This document shows positions 41,838 to 51,723 of a DNA stretch of 59,518 nt, in pieces (positions within the stretch are counted from its first letter, which is position 1; every line of letters begins with the position of its first letter). The notes under the pieces are model-generated. The model was not told where the DNA came from and searched no databases. It worked only from the letters and a program-made list of their open reading frames with translations. The stretch comes from Methanobrevibacter sp. (GTDB lineage Archaea > Methanobacteriota > Methanobacteria > Methanobacteriales > Methanobacteriaceae), in assembly GCF_017539065.1 (NCBI RefSeq), contig NZ_JAFYHP010000030.1, positions 1 to 59,518 of the forward strand, in the 5' to 3' direction. The position numbers were made by a program, and so were the translations under genes.

Positions 41838-41921
41838 TATAAATGCCCCTTACTATTTATAAAAGTATATTCTTGAAACTATTTATATGTTAATAATTTA
41901 ATATTAAAACAAGTGATAAAC

Positions 41922-42221
41922 ATGGCTAGCGACGATAAAATTCAAGAATACATGGATAGTTTAGAACAAGAAAAAATCATGATTGAAACACATTTTGCCA
42001 ATATGGAAAGGATTTTAAGAGACAATCCCAAATTGGACCAGCAAAAGGCATTTGGATTACTGAATAACTTCAACACACTAAGTATCCAATATGACCAACT
42101 ATGCAATGACCTTATTAAATTTATCAAAATATTCAAAGACAAGGATTCCCAGGAAATCAGGCTTTACAAGACTGATGAACTGGTTGAACTTCTGGAACAA
42201 AAAATCGGCCAGCTTCAATAA
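41922..42221 (+). CDS. Small coiled-coil protein, unknown
   Basis: 99 residues from the ATG at 41922 with AAGTGAT upstream. Entirely alpha-helical and charged, with two helices (E-Y-M-D-S-L-E-Q-E-K-I-M-I-E-T-H and Q-Y-D-Q-L-C-N-D-L-I-K-F-I-K) and a C-terminal E-L-V-E-L-L-E-Q-K. No motif is recognised. It is convergent with the zinc-ribbon gene, overlapping it by seven bases, and divergent from atwA. Confidence 0.6.
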   Translation: MASDDKIQEYMDSLEQEKIMIETHFANMERILRDNPKLDQQKAFGLLNNFNTLSIQYDQLCNDLIKFIKIFKDKDSQEIRLYKTDELVELLEQKIGQLQ

Positions 42222-42757
42222 TTGTAATTTATTACGATTTTTCCAAGAGGCTCAGCGGTTGTATTTTCAACTACAACCCCACCATTTTTTAACAACTGAA
42301 CTTTCAGTTCCCCTTCACCGTAATCTTGCTTCTGCACATCAACAGAAATTCTTTCCCATGCAGCACAATCCAACCTATAATATTTCGAACCGTAATTAGC
42401 TTCTTTTACAAGGTAATTCGGATCGCCCATTTCAGCATACCAGCTACCTTCGTATTTGATTACTACAACGTAAGGATAAGAAGAAGTTTGATGATGGCTT
42501 CCGTCATCACCTACAATATTTAATGATTCCTGGGGTGTTGGCTGAGTATTATTATACACAAAAGAAAATAAAAGAAACGCTATAATAATAATCCCAATCA
42601 CGATTACAATTTTTTTAGCTATTCCCATATTCCAACTACTTTCCCGCTTGGAATAATGAACTTTTTTCCCATCTGCGTCATAAAGTAAGAAGGAACAATT
42701 ATCACAATATGCGGCAGAAGATGAATTCTCATAACCGCACCGCGGACATTTTACCAT
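42215..42757 (-). CDS. Zinc-ribbon membrane protein
   Basis: 180 residues. N-terminal zinc ribbon C-P-R-C-G-Y with C-D-N-C-S near residues 4-21. One membrane helix follows at about residues 48-67 (K-I-V-I-V-I-G-I-I-I-I-A-F-L-L-F-S-F). The outer domain is beta-rich (Y-V-V-V-I-K-Y-E-G-S-W-Y and L-K-V-Q-L-L-K-N-G-G-V-V-V), ending I-V-I-N-Y-N-Y. This cytoplasmic-ribbon plus outer-domain design is common in Methanobrevibacter. The function is unknown. Confidence 0.6.
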   Translation of the reverse strand: MVKCPRCGYENSSSAAYCDNCSFLLYDADGKKVHYSKRESSWNMGIAKKIVIVIGIIIIAFLLFSFVYNNTQPTPQESLNIVGDDGSHHQTSSYPYVVVIKYEGSWYAEMGDPNYLVKEANYGSKYYRLDCAAWERISVDVQKQDYGEGELKVQLLKNGGVVVENTTAEPLGKIVINYNY

Positions 42758-42859
42758 ACCAATATAACCTTTAAATTTTTCCGTTATGAAAAGGTTTAAA
42801 AATACTTATATTTAAAGTTAATGGAAAATTAGTCTTTTTTACTAAAAAATAATTAGAAG

Positions 42860-44611
42860 TTAGTGATAATAATTATAGACATTTTCAGCCGTTTTTTGAT
42901 TCATGCCCTTAGTTTTGGCTAACTGGTCCACTGATGCTTTCTTAATGTTATCTATACTTCCAAATTCTTTTAGAAGAGCAACCTTCCTTTTTTTGCCAAC
43001 GCCAACGATATCGTCAAGCGAAGAGGCCGAAATATTTTTACTACGAAGTTGTCTATGATAAGTTATCGCAAAACGATGCGATTCATCACGCACCTGTTGA
43101 AGCAAGTATAATGCCTTGTTATTTTTAGGAATAATGATTGGACGTTTAGAATTTGGAGTGAATACCTCTTCAAACTCTTTTGCAAGGCCAATGATTGGAA
43201 TATGTGTGAGATTTAATTTCTCTAAAACACCGCAAGCCATACCCAGCTGTCCCTTGCCCCCATCAATGACTATCAGGTCCGGTTCAGGGTCACGATCGAC
43301 CATTTTCAATCTTCGAGTCAATAATTCCTCCATCATTGCAAAATCGTTTGGTCCGGGAGTTTCCATTTTAAAATGTTTATACATTTTTTTGTTGGGTTTT
43401 CCGTCTTTAAAGGATACTTTTGAACCTACTGCAAACTTTCCTGAAATATTACTGATATCGTATCCCTCAATCACACGTGGCAATTTTTCAAGTTTAAGGT
43501 ATTTTTTAAGTTCTATCAATGCTGATTCCATCTTTTTCTTTTGATGTTGAATAATTTCAGCATTCTTCTTCGCCATCTTTACAAGCCTTAATTTAATTCC
43601 CTTTTGAGGAACTTTAATCTTAACCTTATTTCCTCTCAAATCACTTAACCAATCTTCAAGCAGTTCCTTATCATCAATATCCTCATCCAAAAGAATCTGT
43701 TTTGGAATGTGGCGATTATAACCATAATACTGCTGAATAAAGGCAAACATGATTTCCGATGATGAATCATACTGGGATGCACTCATTAAAAAGTCATCGC
43801 GCCCAACGATTTTGCCATTTCTAATAGGCATGATAATGACTACCACCTCATTTTCGCCAGGAGCAATAGCTATTACGTCCTGGTCCAGATCATCATCCAC
43901 CAAATCGACAAACTGCTTTTCCATAATCTCTTCTATCGATGCGATTTGATCTCTGATGACCGCCGCCTTTTCAAATTCCTCATTACTTGCAGCCTCCATC
44001 ATTTCAAGCTTAAGATTCTTAACGATTGTTGAATATTTGCCCTGGAAAAACAGGTCTATTTTATTAATGATTTCGGAATATTCCTCTCTGGATATTTTTC
44101 CATCACATGGAGCGTTGCATAAATCAATTTGAGCATTTAAGCAAGGCCCGTTCATATTGCGGCAGGTTCTAATCTTAAATAATGATTTTAAAAATTTAAC
44201 AGTTTGCTTAACGGAGCCCACATCAGTGAAAGGCCCATAATAAATGCCGTTTTTTGTAACGTTTCTTGTAATGACCAGTCTTGGGAACTCCTCATTTGTG
44301 ATTTTGACATATGGATAACGTTTATCGTCTTTAAGCTGAACATTGTATCTTGGACGATGCTTTTTGATTAAGGTAGCCTCTAAAATTAAAGCTTCCTTTT
44401 CAGAATTGGTTACAATATATTCCAGACTATCAAAATGACTCATTAATATTTGAGTTTTTGGCCTGTCAAGTTTTTCTCTAAAATAAGATTTAACCCGTTT
44501 GATAAGATTCTTTGCTTTGCCTATGTATATAATGGTGTCTGTTGAGTCACGCATTATATAAACACCAGGCTTGTTCGGCAAATTATCAGGCGATTTGACT
44601 TTAGTCGACAT
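42860..44611 (-). CDS. uvrC: UvrABC excinuclease subunit C
   Basis: 583 residues from the ATG at 44611. GIY-YIG nuclease at the N-terminus (P-G-V-Y-I-M-R-D then I-I-Y-I-G-K-A-K-N-L), UVR helical motif (A-S-N-E-E-F-E-K-A-A-V-I-R-D-Q-I) near residue 200, RNase-H-like second nuclease with D-L-I-V-I-D-G-G-K-G-Q-L near 455, and C-terminal helix-hairpin-helix motifs (D-I-V-G-V-G-K-K-R-K). It makes the dual incisions in nucleotide excision repair. It immediately follows the giant helicase gene. Confidence 0.95.
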   Translation of the reverse strand: MSTKVKSPDNLPNKPGVYIMRDSTDTIIYIGKAKNLIKRVKSYFREKLDRPKTQILMSHFDSLEYIVTNSEKEALILEATLIKKHRPRYNVQLKDDKRYPYVKITNEEFPRLVITRNVTKNGIYYGPFTDVGSVKQTVKFLKSLFKIRTCRNMNGPCLNAQIDLCNAPCDGKISREEYSEIINKIDLFFQGKYSTIVKNLKLEMMEAASNEEFEKAAVIRDQIASIEEIMEKQFVDLVDDDLDQDVIAIAPGENEVVVIIMPIRNGKIVGRDDFLMSASQYDSSSEIMFAFIQQYYGYNRHIPKQILLDEDIDDKELLEDWLSDLRGNKVKIKVPQKGIKLRLVKMAKKNAEIIQHQKKKMESALIELKKYLKLEKLPRVIEGYDISNISGKFAVGSKVSFKDGKPNKKMYKHFKMETPGPNDFAMMEELLTRRLKMVDRDPEPDLIVIDGGKGQLGMACGVLEKLNLTHIPIIGLAKEFEEVFTPNSKRPIIIPKNNKALYLLQQVRDESHRFAITYHRQLRSKNISASSLDDIVGVGKKRKVALLKEFGSIDNIKKASVDQLAKTKGMNQKTAENVYNYYH

Positions 44612-44619
44612 AAAACACA

Positions 44620-47600
44620 CTAATTAAGTTCAACATGGTTGTTATCAATTTTGACCTTGTTGTTGGCGATCATTAAATCTAAAACACTATTGATTCTCGC
44701 TGCAGTCTTTTTGGATGTTGACCTGAATCCAAAAGTACGTGAAGTCTCTTTTGGGATTTGGTCTGTGGTAATATCCGGATAATAAGTTAATACAAGCTCA
44801 ATGCTTTTGGCTATTTCCTCATCAGAAATCAGTTCAATATTTGGTTTGTTTCTTCTTCTGATTACTACATTATTGTTTGCCGCATCATATAAAAAGTCGC
44901 CGATTCTAATAATGCTTCCTGAGCTTTCAGCAGTTTCAATAGCGTTATTGACTGTTTTCTTCAAATTTGCTCCCGCACGATTGATATGGCAACTGTCCCT
45001 AATTCTTTTTGTAACTTCGCTTACATGAATCGGACCTTCAATATCAACAATTTCTTTGACGGAATCCGCTACAGTATCAATCGGTTTTTTATACAAATCA
45101 TCTGCTGAATACAAACCGATGTCTGATGATTCGACATAATCGATTATATTATCTTCAAGTTTCCTTTTGCCGGGCAATCTGTGATTGTCGAAAGCCTTTA
45201 ACTGATTGTCTTGTCTGCGCCTTTCTTTTTCAATTTCCTTATAATCTTCATTTGCTGAAAATATGATATCTTCAAGCGCTTGATCTTTCAGTTCCTCTCT
45301 TCTAGATTGTTCGTGAACGGTGACAATAACATTTTCATCACTTTCAATCTCTTTTCTAAGAGCTTCCATTTTCATTTCTTCTTCTATTCTCAGCTCTTCT
45401 TTTTCAGCGAAAGTTAATCCTTCCTGTTCCCTTTTGAGGATTTTATCAGAATCATCGTCACTTGGCATATTCAAGTAATCGGCAGGATTGTATTCTTCTG
45501 TTCTATCCACTACTGAAACATAGTCTATTTGAGTTGGATTTTCAATTTCCTTTAAGGATTTATTGATGTATCTCATATCCTTCTTGATTCCCCTAAGGGA
45601 TTCTTTAACGGATCTAGGTTTTTCATCCTCATAATAGAAATTGTTCTTTCTCAGCATGCTTGTGACATCATTGGAACCCTGATAATATGTAACTCCATCA
45701 TCTTCAGGCTCGGCTTTAGCTTGCTCCTCAACAACATCTGAAGTTTCATTATCTTCAGCTTCAGGAGCTTCATTTTCAACATCCCGACCGGATTCTTCTA
45801 TAATCTCATCTTCTCCCAAATCAGAGCCTTTCTCATCCACATCAATCTCAATATCTTCAAATGCCTCATCAATATAATTGTTTTTAGCTTCATCCACAAT
45901 ATTTAAGACATCATCATCGTTATCCCAATCAGGCAGATTATCATTGAATATATTCAATTCCTCATCATCCCAATCTTTGAAATCATCATTAACAATTTCG
46001 GCTTCAACAACGAAATCATCTTTAGGAGAAGGTTTATGTAACGGCAATTCCTCATCTTCCATAAATTCACCTTTAACTGTTTTGACTTCCTTAGGCTGTA
46101 GTTTACTTTCCCCACTTACAAAATCAGAAATGATGGATTTTGCATAATTGCCTCGTTTATGTTTGTGATTTGCTGCTTTTTCATCAGCAATTTCAGAAGT
46201 TTCATATTTTCCATTATCAGTGCTTGCTTTTTCATCAGCATGACCATCATCTCTAGGATTATCCTCATCTAAGGCATCAGATTCAGATTCCTCATCATTG
46301 CTGTGGTCAACATAAATATAATCCTCATCAGAACCCAAATCAACTTTTTCATCTTTTAAACTTTCTTGCGGTTCAGATTCCTCATCATTACTGTGGTCAA
46401 CATAAATATAATCGTCATCTGAACCCAAATCGACTTTTTCATCCTCAAAGTTCCTAGATTTGAATTCCTCATCGTGAATTGTATTTTCTGATTCTTTTCT
46501 AGATTCTGTTTTTTTATCTGAGCCCCTTTTAACAGTTGATTTTAAATCTTTTTCAGGGGCCAAATCAACATTGTCCTCAACAATCGGTTCATCTTGAACC
46601 TCTTTTTCAATAGTTTTATCAAATTTCACTTTTGGAACTTCCTCTGTTGCAGGTTCCTCAGCTATTTCATCATTGCCGTGGTCAACATAAATATAATCGT
46701 CATCAGAACCCAAATCGATTTCCTCATCAGCTATAGGTTCTTCTTTAGTTTCCTTTAAATCATTTCCCAAATCGGGATTTTCACTCAAATCCTTTTGGAA
46801 CTTAAGGGATTCGAATAATGAGTCTTTTTTATTATCCTCACTGGAATCATGCATAGGGTTAATGAATGATTTTATTCTGTCTTTAACTGATTGTGATTGT
46901 TCATCTTCCTGAGTATCATCTGCATAATCCTTTTCATCTTCCCACACTTCAGCATTGTCTTCCGGAGATACGCCTTCATCTGATTCCCAAATTTCAGCAT
47001 CCTCATCAATTTTTGAAGATTCAGTATCCTGATAATCCTCATTTTCAGGAGTTTCAGCAGCGACGAATTCAGATTCATCAATCTTAAACTCTTCTTTTTC
47101 AGGAGTTTCAACTGTGACGAATTCGGATTCATCAATCTTAAACTCTTCTTTTTCAGGGGTTTCAACTGTGACGAATTCGGATTTCTCTTTGATTTCAGTT
47201 TTGTTATCTTCATTGACTGATTCATAAGGCGCTTCCATATTTTCATCTGAATCGTCGAATAAGTCTGAAGGGTCTAATTTGCTCACGTCAATCGGTTCTT
47301 CCAATATGTCTCCATCATCTACCTTTTCAACTTCAACAAAATCACTAGGGCCGATATCATCCATATCAATTTCATTAGCTTCTGATTCCTCTTTTGCTTT
47401 TCTTTCTGCTTCTTCCCTTTCACGAGCTATGCGTAACTCTTCAGCTTTTTTCTCAGCTTCCAATTTTCTTTTTTCAGCTAATCTTTTTTCTTCTTCAGAT
47501 TTGCGTTTTTCTTCTTCACGGGATTCCCTAATTGATTTTTCAACATAATCCAATAATTTTTTACGTCCCAAATCTCTATTTCTATACCAATCAGTGGACC

Positions 47601-50600
47601 ATAAGTGATATAATTTCCAGCCCAATCCTGTCAGGACTTGCTCACGAAGCCTGTCCCTGTCACGGGCTACCTTACTTGAGGCATACATTTTTCCATCAGT
47701 AGTGATTCCTAAAATGTATTTTCCAGGATTTTCATCATCAACAATAGCTAAATCCACTCTAAATCCTGCACAGCCAATGTGCTTATGAACTATATAACCA
47801 TTTTCCTCCAAAAAGCTTGCAATTGCATCTTCAAATGGTTCATGTGAGGATTCTTCAACACTATGGGTTCCCAATGTTAAGTTTTCGGCATATTCCAGGA
47901 ATTCTTTTAATGACTTTACACCATATGGTGGATTGGCGGTTAAATTCATGTCATAAGCCTTAAAGTTTGAAAATACTACACATTTTTCCCTTGCACGAGT
48001 AATCAATACGTTTAATCTCCTCTCACCACCATCCTGATTTAGAGGACCGAAGTTAAGTGACATTTTTCTGTCCTGGTCATAACCGTATCCCACACTAATC
48101 AGAATAACATCCCTTTCATCTCCCTGTATTGTCTCAAGGTTTTTAACGAAGAAACGTTCTTCCTTATTATCTGAGAATAATGGTTCGTATTCCGGATGCT
48201 CCTTACGTTTTACTTCCAATGCCTCGAGTATGGCATTCTTTTGTGCAACGGAAAATGTTCCGACACCTAAGCTTTTTGAATCACCGTATTTTTCAAAGTG
48301 ATTGAAAATCTCTTCCACAACATCCTGTGCTTCAAGAGGATTTGCAGAGGAAGCTCCCCTTAAATATTCGGTGTTCGGATTGTAGTGGAATTTTAAACCT
48401 AATTCAGGGTCTGAATGTGAAGGTGAAGGATAAACCAACAAGTCATCATCATAGAATTCCCTGTTGGATACTGTAATTAATGATTCATGGCGTGAACGGT
48501 AGTGCCATTTAAGCATTTTAACCGGGAATGACAATTTACACAAATGCAATATGCTTTCCATATCAAGAGAGGTTGCTTCTTCCTCATCACTTTCTGCATC
48601 AGACATCTGATCGAAAAATGATGTTGGAGGCAATTGCTGGGTGTCTCCCATAACCACTGCAGTTTTTCCTCTCATAAATGCGCCTAGCGCATCTTCAGGT
48701 TTAACCTGACTTGCTTCGTCAAAAATAACTACATCAAATTGCAATTCCTCATTTGTCGGATCCAAGTATTGGGCAATGGACAATGGGGACATCATAAAAC
48801 AAGGTTTGATTTGCTTTATCATTCCGCCTGCTTTTTCCAAGAGTTTTCTGACAGGCATGTGCCCGCTTTTTCTTGTAAACTCTCCTGCCAGTATTTTTGC
48901 CTGAGGATTTTCTGTTCCTCCGAAAATTTTTGGGATATTGCTGTTTAGCTTGTGGTAAATCCTTTTACGATTCAGGGTTAGAATCTTTTTGTCCAAATCC
49001 TTAAATTCGCGAATGCGGTTTTCGTGTAACTCACCAACGAATGTTGCCAATTCCTGATTTTCTATAAATAAAATATTTAATAATGAATCTGCAAAGTTTC
49101 CATCTACCAATGCTTCAATATCATATTTTTTAATGTTTCTTTTCTCAATTGAATCTACAAACATTTTTGCATTAGAAGTCTTGAGTGCATTTTTGGTATT
49201 CAAGTATTGGGACCATAAATGAAGGCTTGATAGCTGTCCTCTCCAATTATACAACTGTTCTTTCCATGCTTCAAATGGCACATCGCCGGTTTCCCTTTTA
49301 AATATTAACTTGCTTCTTGGATTCAACTTATCTTTCAGTCTAGACAAGACCCTTACAAACTCTTCGCCTGAGTCTATGTATTCGGCCAGGTCCCTTTCGG
49401 GATTAATGTCAAACAGGTCCTTACTCATCAGTTCAATGGTATTTTGGGAAAATGTTCCTTGCCTGACTAAAGAGGTGAATTCATTCATCCAACGAGCAAT
49501 AGCTTTTAAATCATTAGGATTAGCGTTTAAATGCCAGTATCCTCCATAATATTTTTGACCTAAAGCATTATTTGCTTCGAGAGTTTTTCTAATTTTAATC
49601 ACTGCTTTTGCTTGCTGCAAATCTTGAATAATTTCATCAATACTGTCGGGGACAGGTACGGCATAATATCTTTCAACAAGTTCAATGTGCTGTTTGTTGT
49701 TGAAGAATCTGAACTTTTTAGTTGACAATGCGCGTAACTGGTAAATCAGTCTGTCAATGTCTGCCTGGAAAATGCTCTGATTGAATTTGGTTAATGATGA
49801 GGAATATTTTTGATACTTTTCCAGTTCCTGTATTAATCTGAAAGCATCATCATTGTTGTTATTCCATGCCCCGGATTTAATTATGCTTCCATCAATCAAT
49901 TCGGCATTTTGAGATTTGATGATTTCAAAAGCGGACAATGAATTCTGGAACTCGTTTAAAGTATCCGGCTGTTTAATTCCATAAATGTCATAGACTCTTC
50001 CACGCTCCACCAGGAAATTGTCCAATGCATGCAGAGTGTCATTGATAAGCATTTCAATTTCTCTCAAATCGGCGGGAAGCAAACTTTTTGGTGCGCATTT
50101 GCTCCATGGATTTTCCTTAGAAATTGTTTGATATAACTCGGCCAGGTTTTCCAAAGCTATTTTCATGTCATCCAAATCTTTTAAGGATACATTTTCAGGA
50201 TTTTCAAACCTGACTAACGGCATTATTGTGCCTTTTCTTGCAAAATGATCATCAGCAGCCTCTTTCATTCCATACAATTGGAATGGGGATAAATTAACTG
50301 CAAATGCAGGCATGTGAATAATCTGAGAATAATCATCCAATTGGCGGCGCAGGGTTTCCAATTTGCGGATGGTCTGGTCAATGTTTAAAGGTTCATGAGC
50401 CCTCACATTGGTGGCCTTCTGCAAATCCTTCAGGAATTTTTTACGTCTGGTTTTGTGTGAATGCAATTCCAGAACAAATTTGCCCAAACCTACTGCAGTC
50501 AAACGGTCTTTTACAACATCCAATGCGGCCATTTTTTCTGAAACAAATAAAACTGATTTGCCTTCAGCCAATAATTCGGCTATCAGGTTTACGATTGTCT

Positions 50601-51564
50601 GTGATTTGCCTGTTCCAGGAGGCCCTTCCACAACAAGGTTGCGGCCTGCCTTTACATCCTGAATGGCCGCAATCTGTGATGAATCCGCATCCAAAACCTG
50701 ATACATGCTTCTGTATTCCAGCCTTGAATCAATGTCCTCTTCACGGAATGCCTCTTGATCGTTTTTAGCCGGATTGAAAATGGCTTGAATCAATTCGTTT
50801 TTAGTCAAATCAACATTTTCGGCCCATGCTTCCGGGTTCAAATCATTGTACATTACAAATTTTGTAAAACTGAAGAATCCCAAAGCGACATTGTTGTTGA
50901 CTTCCCATCCCTCCATGCGGGATACTGAACGTCTGACATTGGCAAGATAATGGTCGATGACTTCACCATATTTTTTAAATTCAAAATCGGGAAGCTCAAT
51001 TCCCGCTTCAAGAAGTTTTGCCTTAAGTGAGATGTTGGTCTGAATATCTTCTCCGGTCCATTCAAGATTAAATGATTCGCCTACTTTTTTCCTCTCCATG
51101 GAAACCGGAATAAGAACTAGAGGCGCCTTGTTCTTTTGCCTTGGTTTAGATTTGTCTTTCCACTCTAAAAAGCCAATAGCCAAATATAAAATGTTATAAC
51201 CCTGTTCCTGAAGCATTGTTTTTGCTTGGTTATTGATGTAATATAATCTTTTTTGGAGTTCCTTAGGGGTTAAATCAGTGGCCAGTTTCTTATCCCCTTC
51301 ACTGAATTTGGAAAAATCAAAGGGAATGTGGTCCCAAACGGATGATTTGTCTTCCTTCTTATCCTTCTTATTGGCTACAAAATACATCTTGTTTTCTTGC
51401 AGGACCAATGTTTGATAAAGATTTGTAGGGGATTGATTTACGATAGTAATGGTTTTGGCTCTTGATTTAAAGTTAAGAAGTTGATTTCTTAAAGTTAAGT
51501 CTAATAACTCCTTACGTAAATTCCTAAATTCCTTTTCGATTATATTCTCTGATTTGTTTAACAT
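44620..51564 (-). CDS. Giant DUF4011-helicase-nuclease-like-DUF3320 protein (Hhe-like)
   Basis: 2,314 residues. Domains in order: DUF4011 at about 1-200 (L-R-K-E-L-L-D-L-T-L-R-N-Q-L-L-N-F); a superfamily 1 helicase with Walker A G-P-P-G-T-G-K-S-Q near 316, Walker B V-I-F-D-E-A-S-Q near 948, G-D-T-Q-Q-L-P-P near 972, Q-G-D-E-R-D near 1150 and N-V-L-I-T-R-A-R-E near 1187; a restriction-nuclease-like (MTES_1575) domain at about 1240-1330; a coiled coil; a very acidic repetitive stretch to about 2010; and DUF3320 at about 2155-2314. DUF4011-helicase-nuclease-DUF3320 proteins include the Hhe phage-defence type. The nuclease motif expected as I-E-C-D-G reads I-T-T-D-G here, losing the acidic residue, so cleavage may be lost. 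Confidence 0.8.
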   Translation of the reverse strand: MLNKSENIIEKEFRNLRKELLDLTLRNQLLNFKSRAKTITIVNQSPTNLYQTLVLQENKMYFVANKKDKKEDKSSVWDHIPFDFSKFSEGDKKLATDLTPKELQKRLYYINNQAKTMLQEQGYNILYLAIGFLEWKDKSKPRQKNKAPLVLIPVSMERKKVGESFNLEWTGEDIQTNISLKAKLLEAGIELPDFEFKKYGEVIDHYLANVRRSVSRMEGWEVNNNVALGFFSFTKFVMYNDLNPEAWAENVDLTKNELIQAIFNPAKNDQEAFREEDIDSRLEYRSMYQVLDADSSQIAAIQDVKAGRNLVVEGPPGTGKSQTIVNLIAELLAEGKSVLFVSEKMAALDVVKDRLTAVGLGKFVLELHSHKTRRKKFLKDLQKATNVRAHEPLNIDQTIRKLETLRRQLDDYSQIIHMPAFAVNLSPFQLYGMKEAADDHFARKGTIMPLVRFENPENVSLKDLDDMKIALENLAELYQTISKENPWSKCAPKSLLPADLREIEMLINDTLHALDNFLVERGRVYDIYGIKQPDTLNEFQNSLSAFEIIKSQNAELIDGSIIKSGAWNNNNDDAFRLIQELEKYQKYSSSLTKFNQSIFQADIDRLIYQLRALSTKKFRFFNNKQHIELVERYYAVPVPDSIDEIIQDLQQAKAVIKIRKTLEANNALGQKYYGGYWHLNANPNDLKAIARWMNEFTSLVRQGTFSQNTIELMSKDLFDINPERDLAEYIDSGEEFVRVLSRLKDKLNPRSKLIFKRETGDVPFEAWKEQLYNWRGQLSSLHLWSQYLNTKNALKTSNAKMFVDSIEKRNIKKYDIEALVDGNFADSLLNILFIENQELATFVGELHENRIREFKDLDKKILTLNRKRIYHKLNSNIPKIFGGTENPQAKILAGEFTRKSGHMPVRKLLEKAGGMIKQIKPCFMMSPLSIAQYLDPTNEELQFDVVIFDEASQVKPEDALGAFMRGKTAVVMGDTQQLPPTSFFDQMSDAESDEEEATSLDMESILHLCKLSFPVKMLKWHYRSRHESLITVSNREFYDDDLLVYPSPSHSDPELGLKFHYNPNTEYLRGASSANPLEAQDVVEEIFNHFEKYGDSKSLGVGTFSVAQKNAILEALEVKRKEHPEYEPLFSDNKEERFFVKNLETIQGDERDVILISVGYGYDQDRKMSLNFGPLNQDGGERRLNVLITRAREKCVVFSNFKAYDMNLTANPPYGVKSLKEFLEYAENLTLGTHSVEESSHEPFEDAIASFLEENGYIVHKHIGCAGFRVDLAIVDDENPGKYILGITTDGKMYASSKVARDRDRLREQVLTGLGWKLYHLWSTDWYRNRDLGRKKLLDYVEKSIRESREEEKRKSEEEKRLAEKRKLEAEKKAEELRIAREREEAERKAKEESEANEIDMDDIGPSDFVEVEKVDDGDILEEPIDVSKLDPSDLFDDSDENMEAPYESVNEDNKTEIKEKSEFVTVETPEKEEFKIDESEFVTVETPEKEEFKIDESEFVAAETPENEDYQDTESSKIDEDAEIWESDEGVSPEDNAEVWEDEKDYADDTQEDEQSQSVKDRIKSFINPMHDSSEDNKKDSLFESLKFQKDLSENPDLGNDLKETKEEPIADEEIDLGSDDDYIYVDHGNDEIAEEPATEEVPKVKFDKTIEKEVQDEPIVEDNVDLAPEKDLKSTVKRGSDKKTESRKESENTIHDEEFKSRNFEDEKVDLGSDDDYIYVDHSNDEESEPQESLKDEKVDLGSDEDYIYVDHSNDEESESDALDEDNPRDDGHADEKASTDNGKYETSEIADEKAANHKHKRGNYAKSIISDFVSGESKLQPKEVKTVKGEFMEDEELPLHKPSPKDDFVVEAEIVNDDFKDWDDEELNIFNDNLPDWDNDDDVLNIVDEAKNNYIDEAFEDIEIDVDEKGSDLGEDEIIEESGRDVENEAPEAEDNETSDVVEEQAKAEPEDDGVTYYQGSNDVTSMLRKNNFYYEDEKPRSVKESLRGIKKDMRYINKSLKEIENPTQIDYVSVVDRTEEYNPADYLNMPSDDDSDKILKREQEGLTFAEKEELRIEEEMKMEALRKEIESDENVIVTVHEQSRREELKDQALEDIIFSANEDYKEIEKERRRQDNQLKAFDNHRLPGKRKLEDNIIDYVESSDIGLYSADDLYKKPIDTVADSVKEIVDIEGPIHVSEVTKRIRDSCHINRAGANLKKTVNNAIETAESSGSIIRIGDFLYDAANNNVVIRRRNKPNIELISDEEIAKSIELVLTYYPDITTDQIPKETSRTFGFRSTSKKTAARINSVLDLMIANNKVKIDNNHVELN
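46283..46730 (-). repeat. Repeats encoding the acidic Y-I-Y-V-D-H motif
   Basis: Three copies of a unit encoding V-D-L-G-S-D-x-D-Y-I-Y-V-D-H-x-N-D-E lie at about 46283-46350, 46373-46446 and 46660-46730 in the helicase gene. They are close to identical at the DNA level and belong to the disordered acidic insert. Confidence 0.7.
47048..47186 (-). repeat. 54-bp tandem repeat in the giant helicase gene
   Basis: Three units with a 54-base period (phase marks at 47062, 47116 and 47170) encode E-F-V-x-x-E-T-P-E-K-E-E-F-K-I-D-E-S. The period is a multiple of three, so changes in copy number keep the frame. Confidence 0.75.
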
Positions 51565-51723
51565 GATGACCCTTTATTAGTGTAAAAAAATTTAAAAATG
51601 CATATATAATTATAATTATATTAATTAATAAAGTTTTCTAAATTAAGTAAATTCAGATAAAATCTTTTAAAAATAAAAAATAATACATTTTAAAAAATTA
51701 TATATAAAATTTAAAAAATCTAA

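Noticed and set aside
46872..47246. Second minus-strand frame of 124 residues inside the helicase gene
   Set aside because: Frame-shifted reading of the acidic repeat; rich in Lys, Leu and Ser with no domain and no start site.
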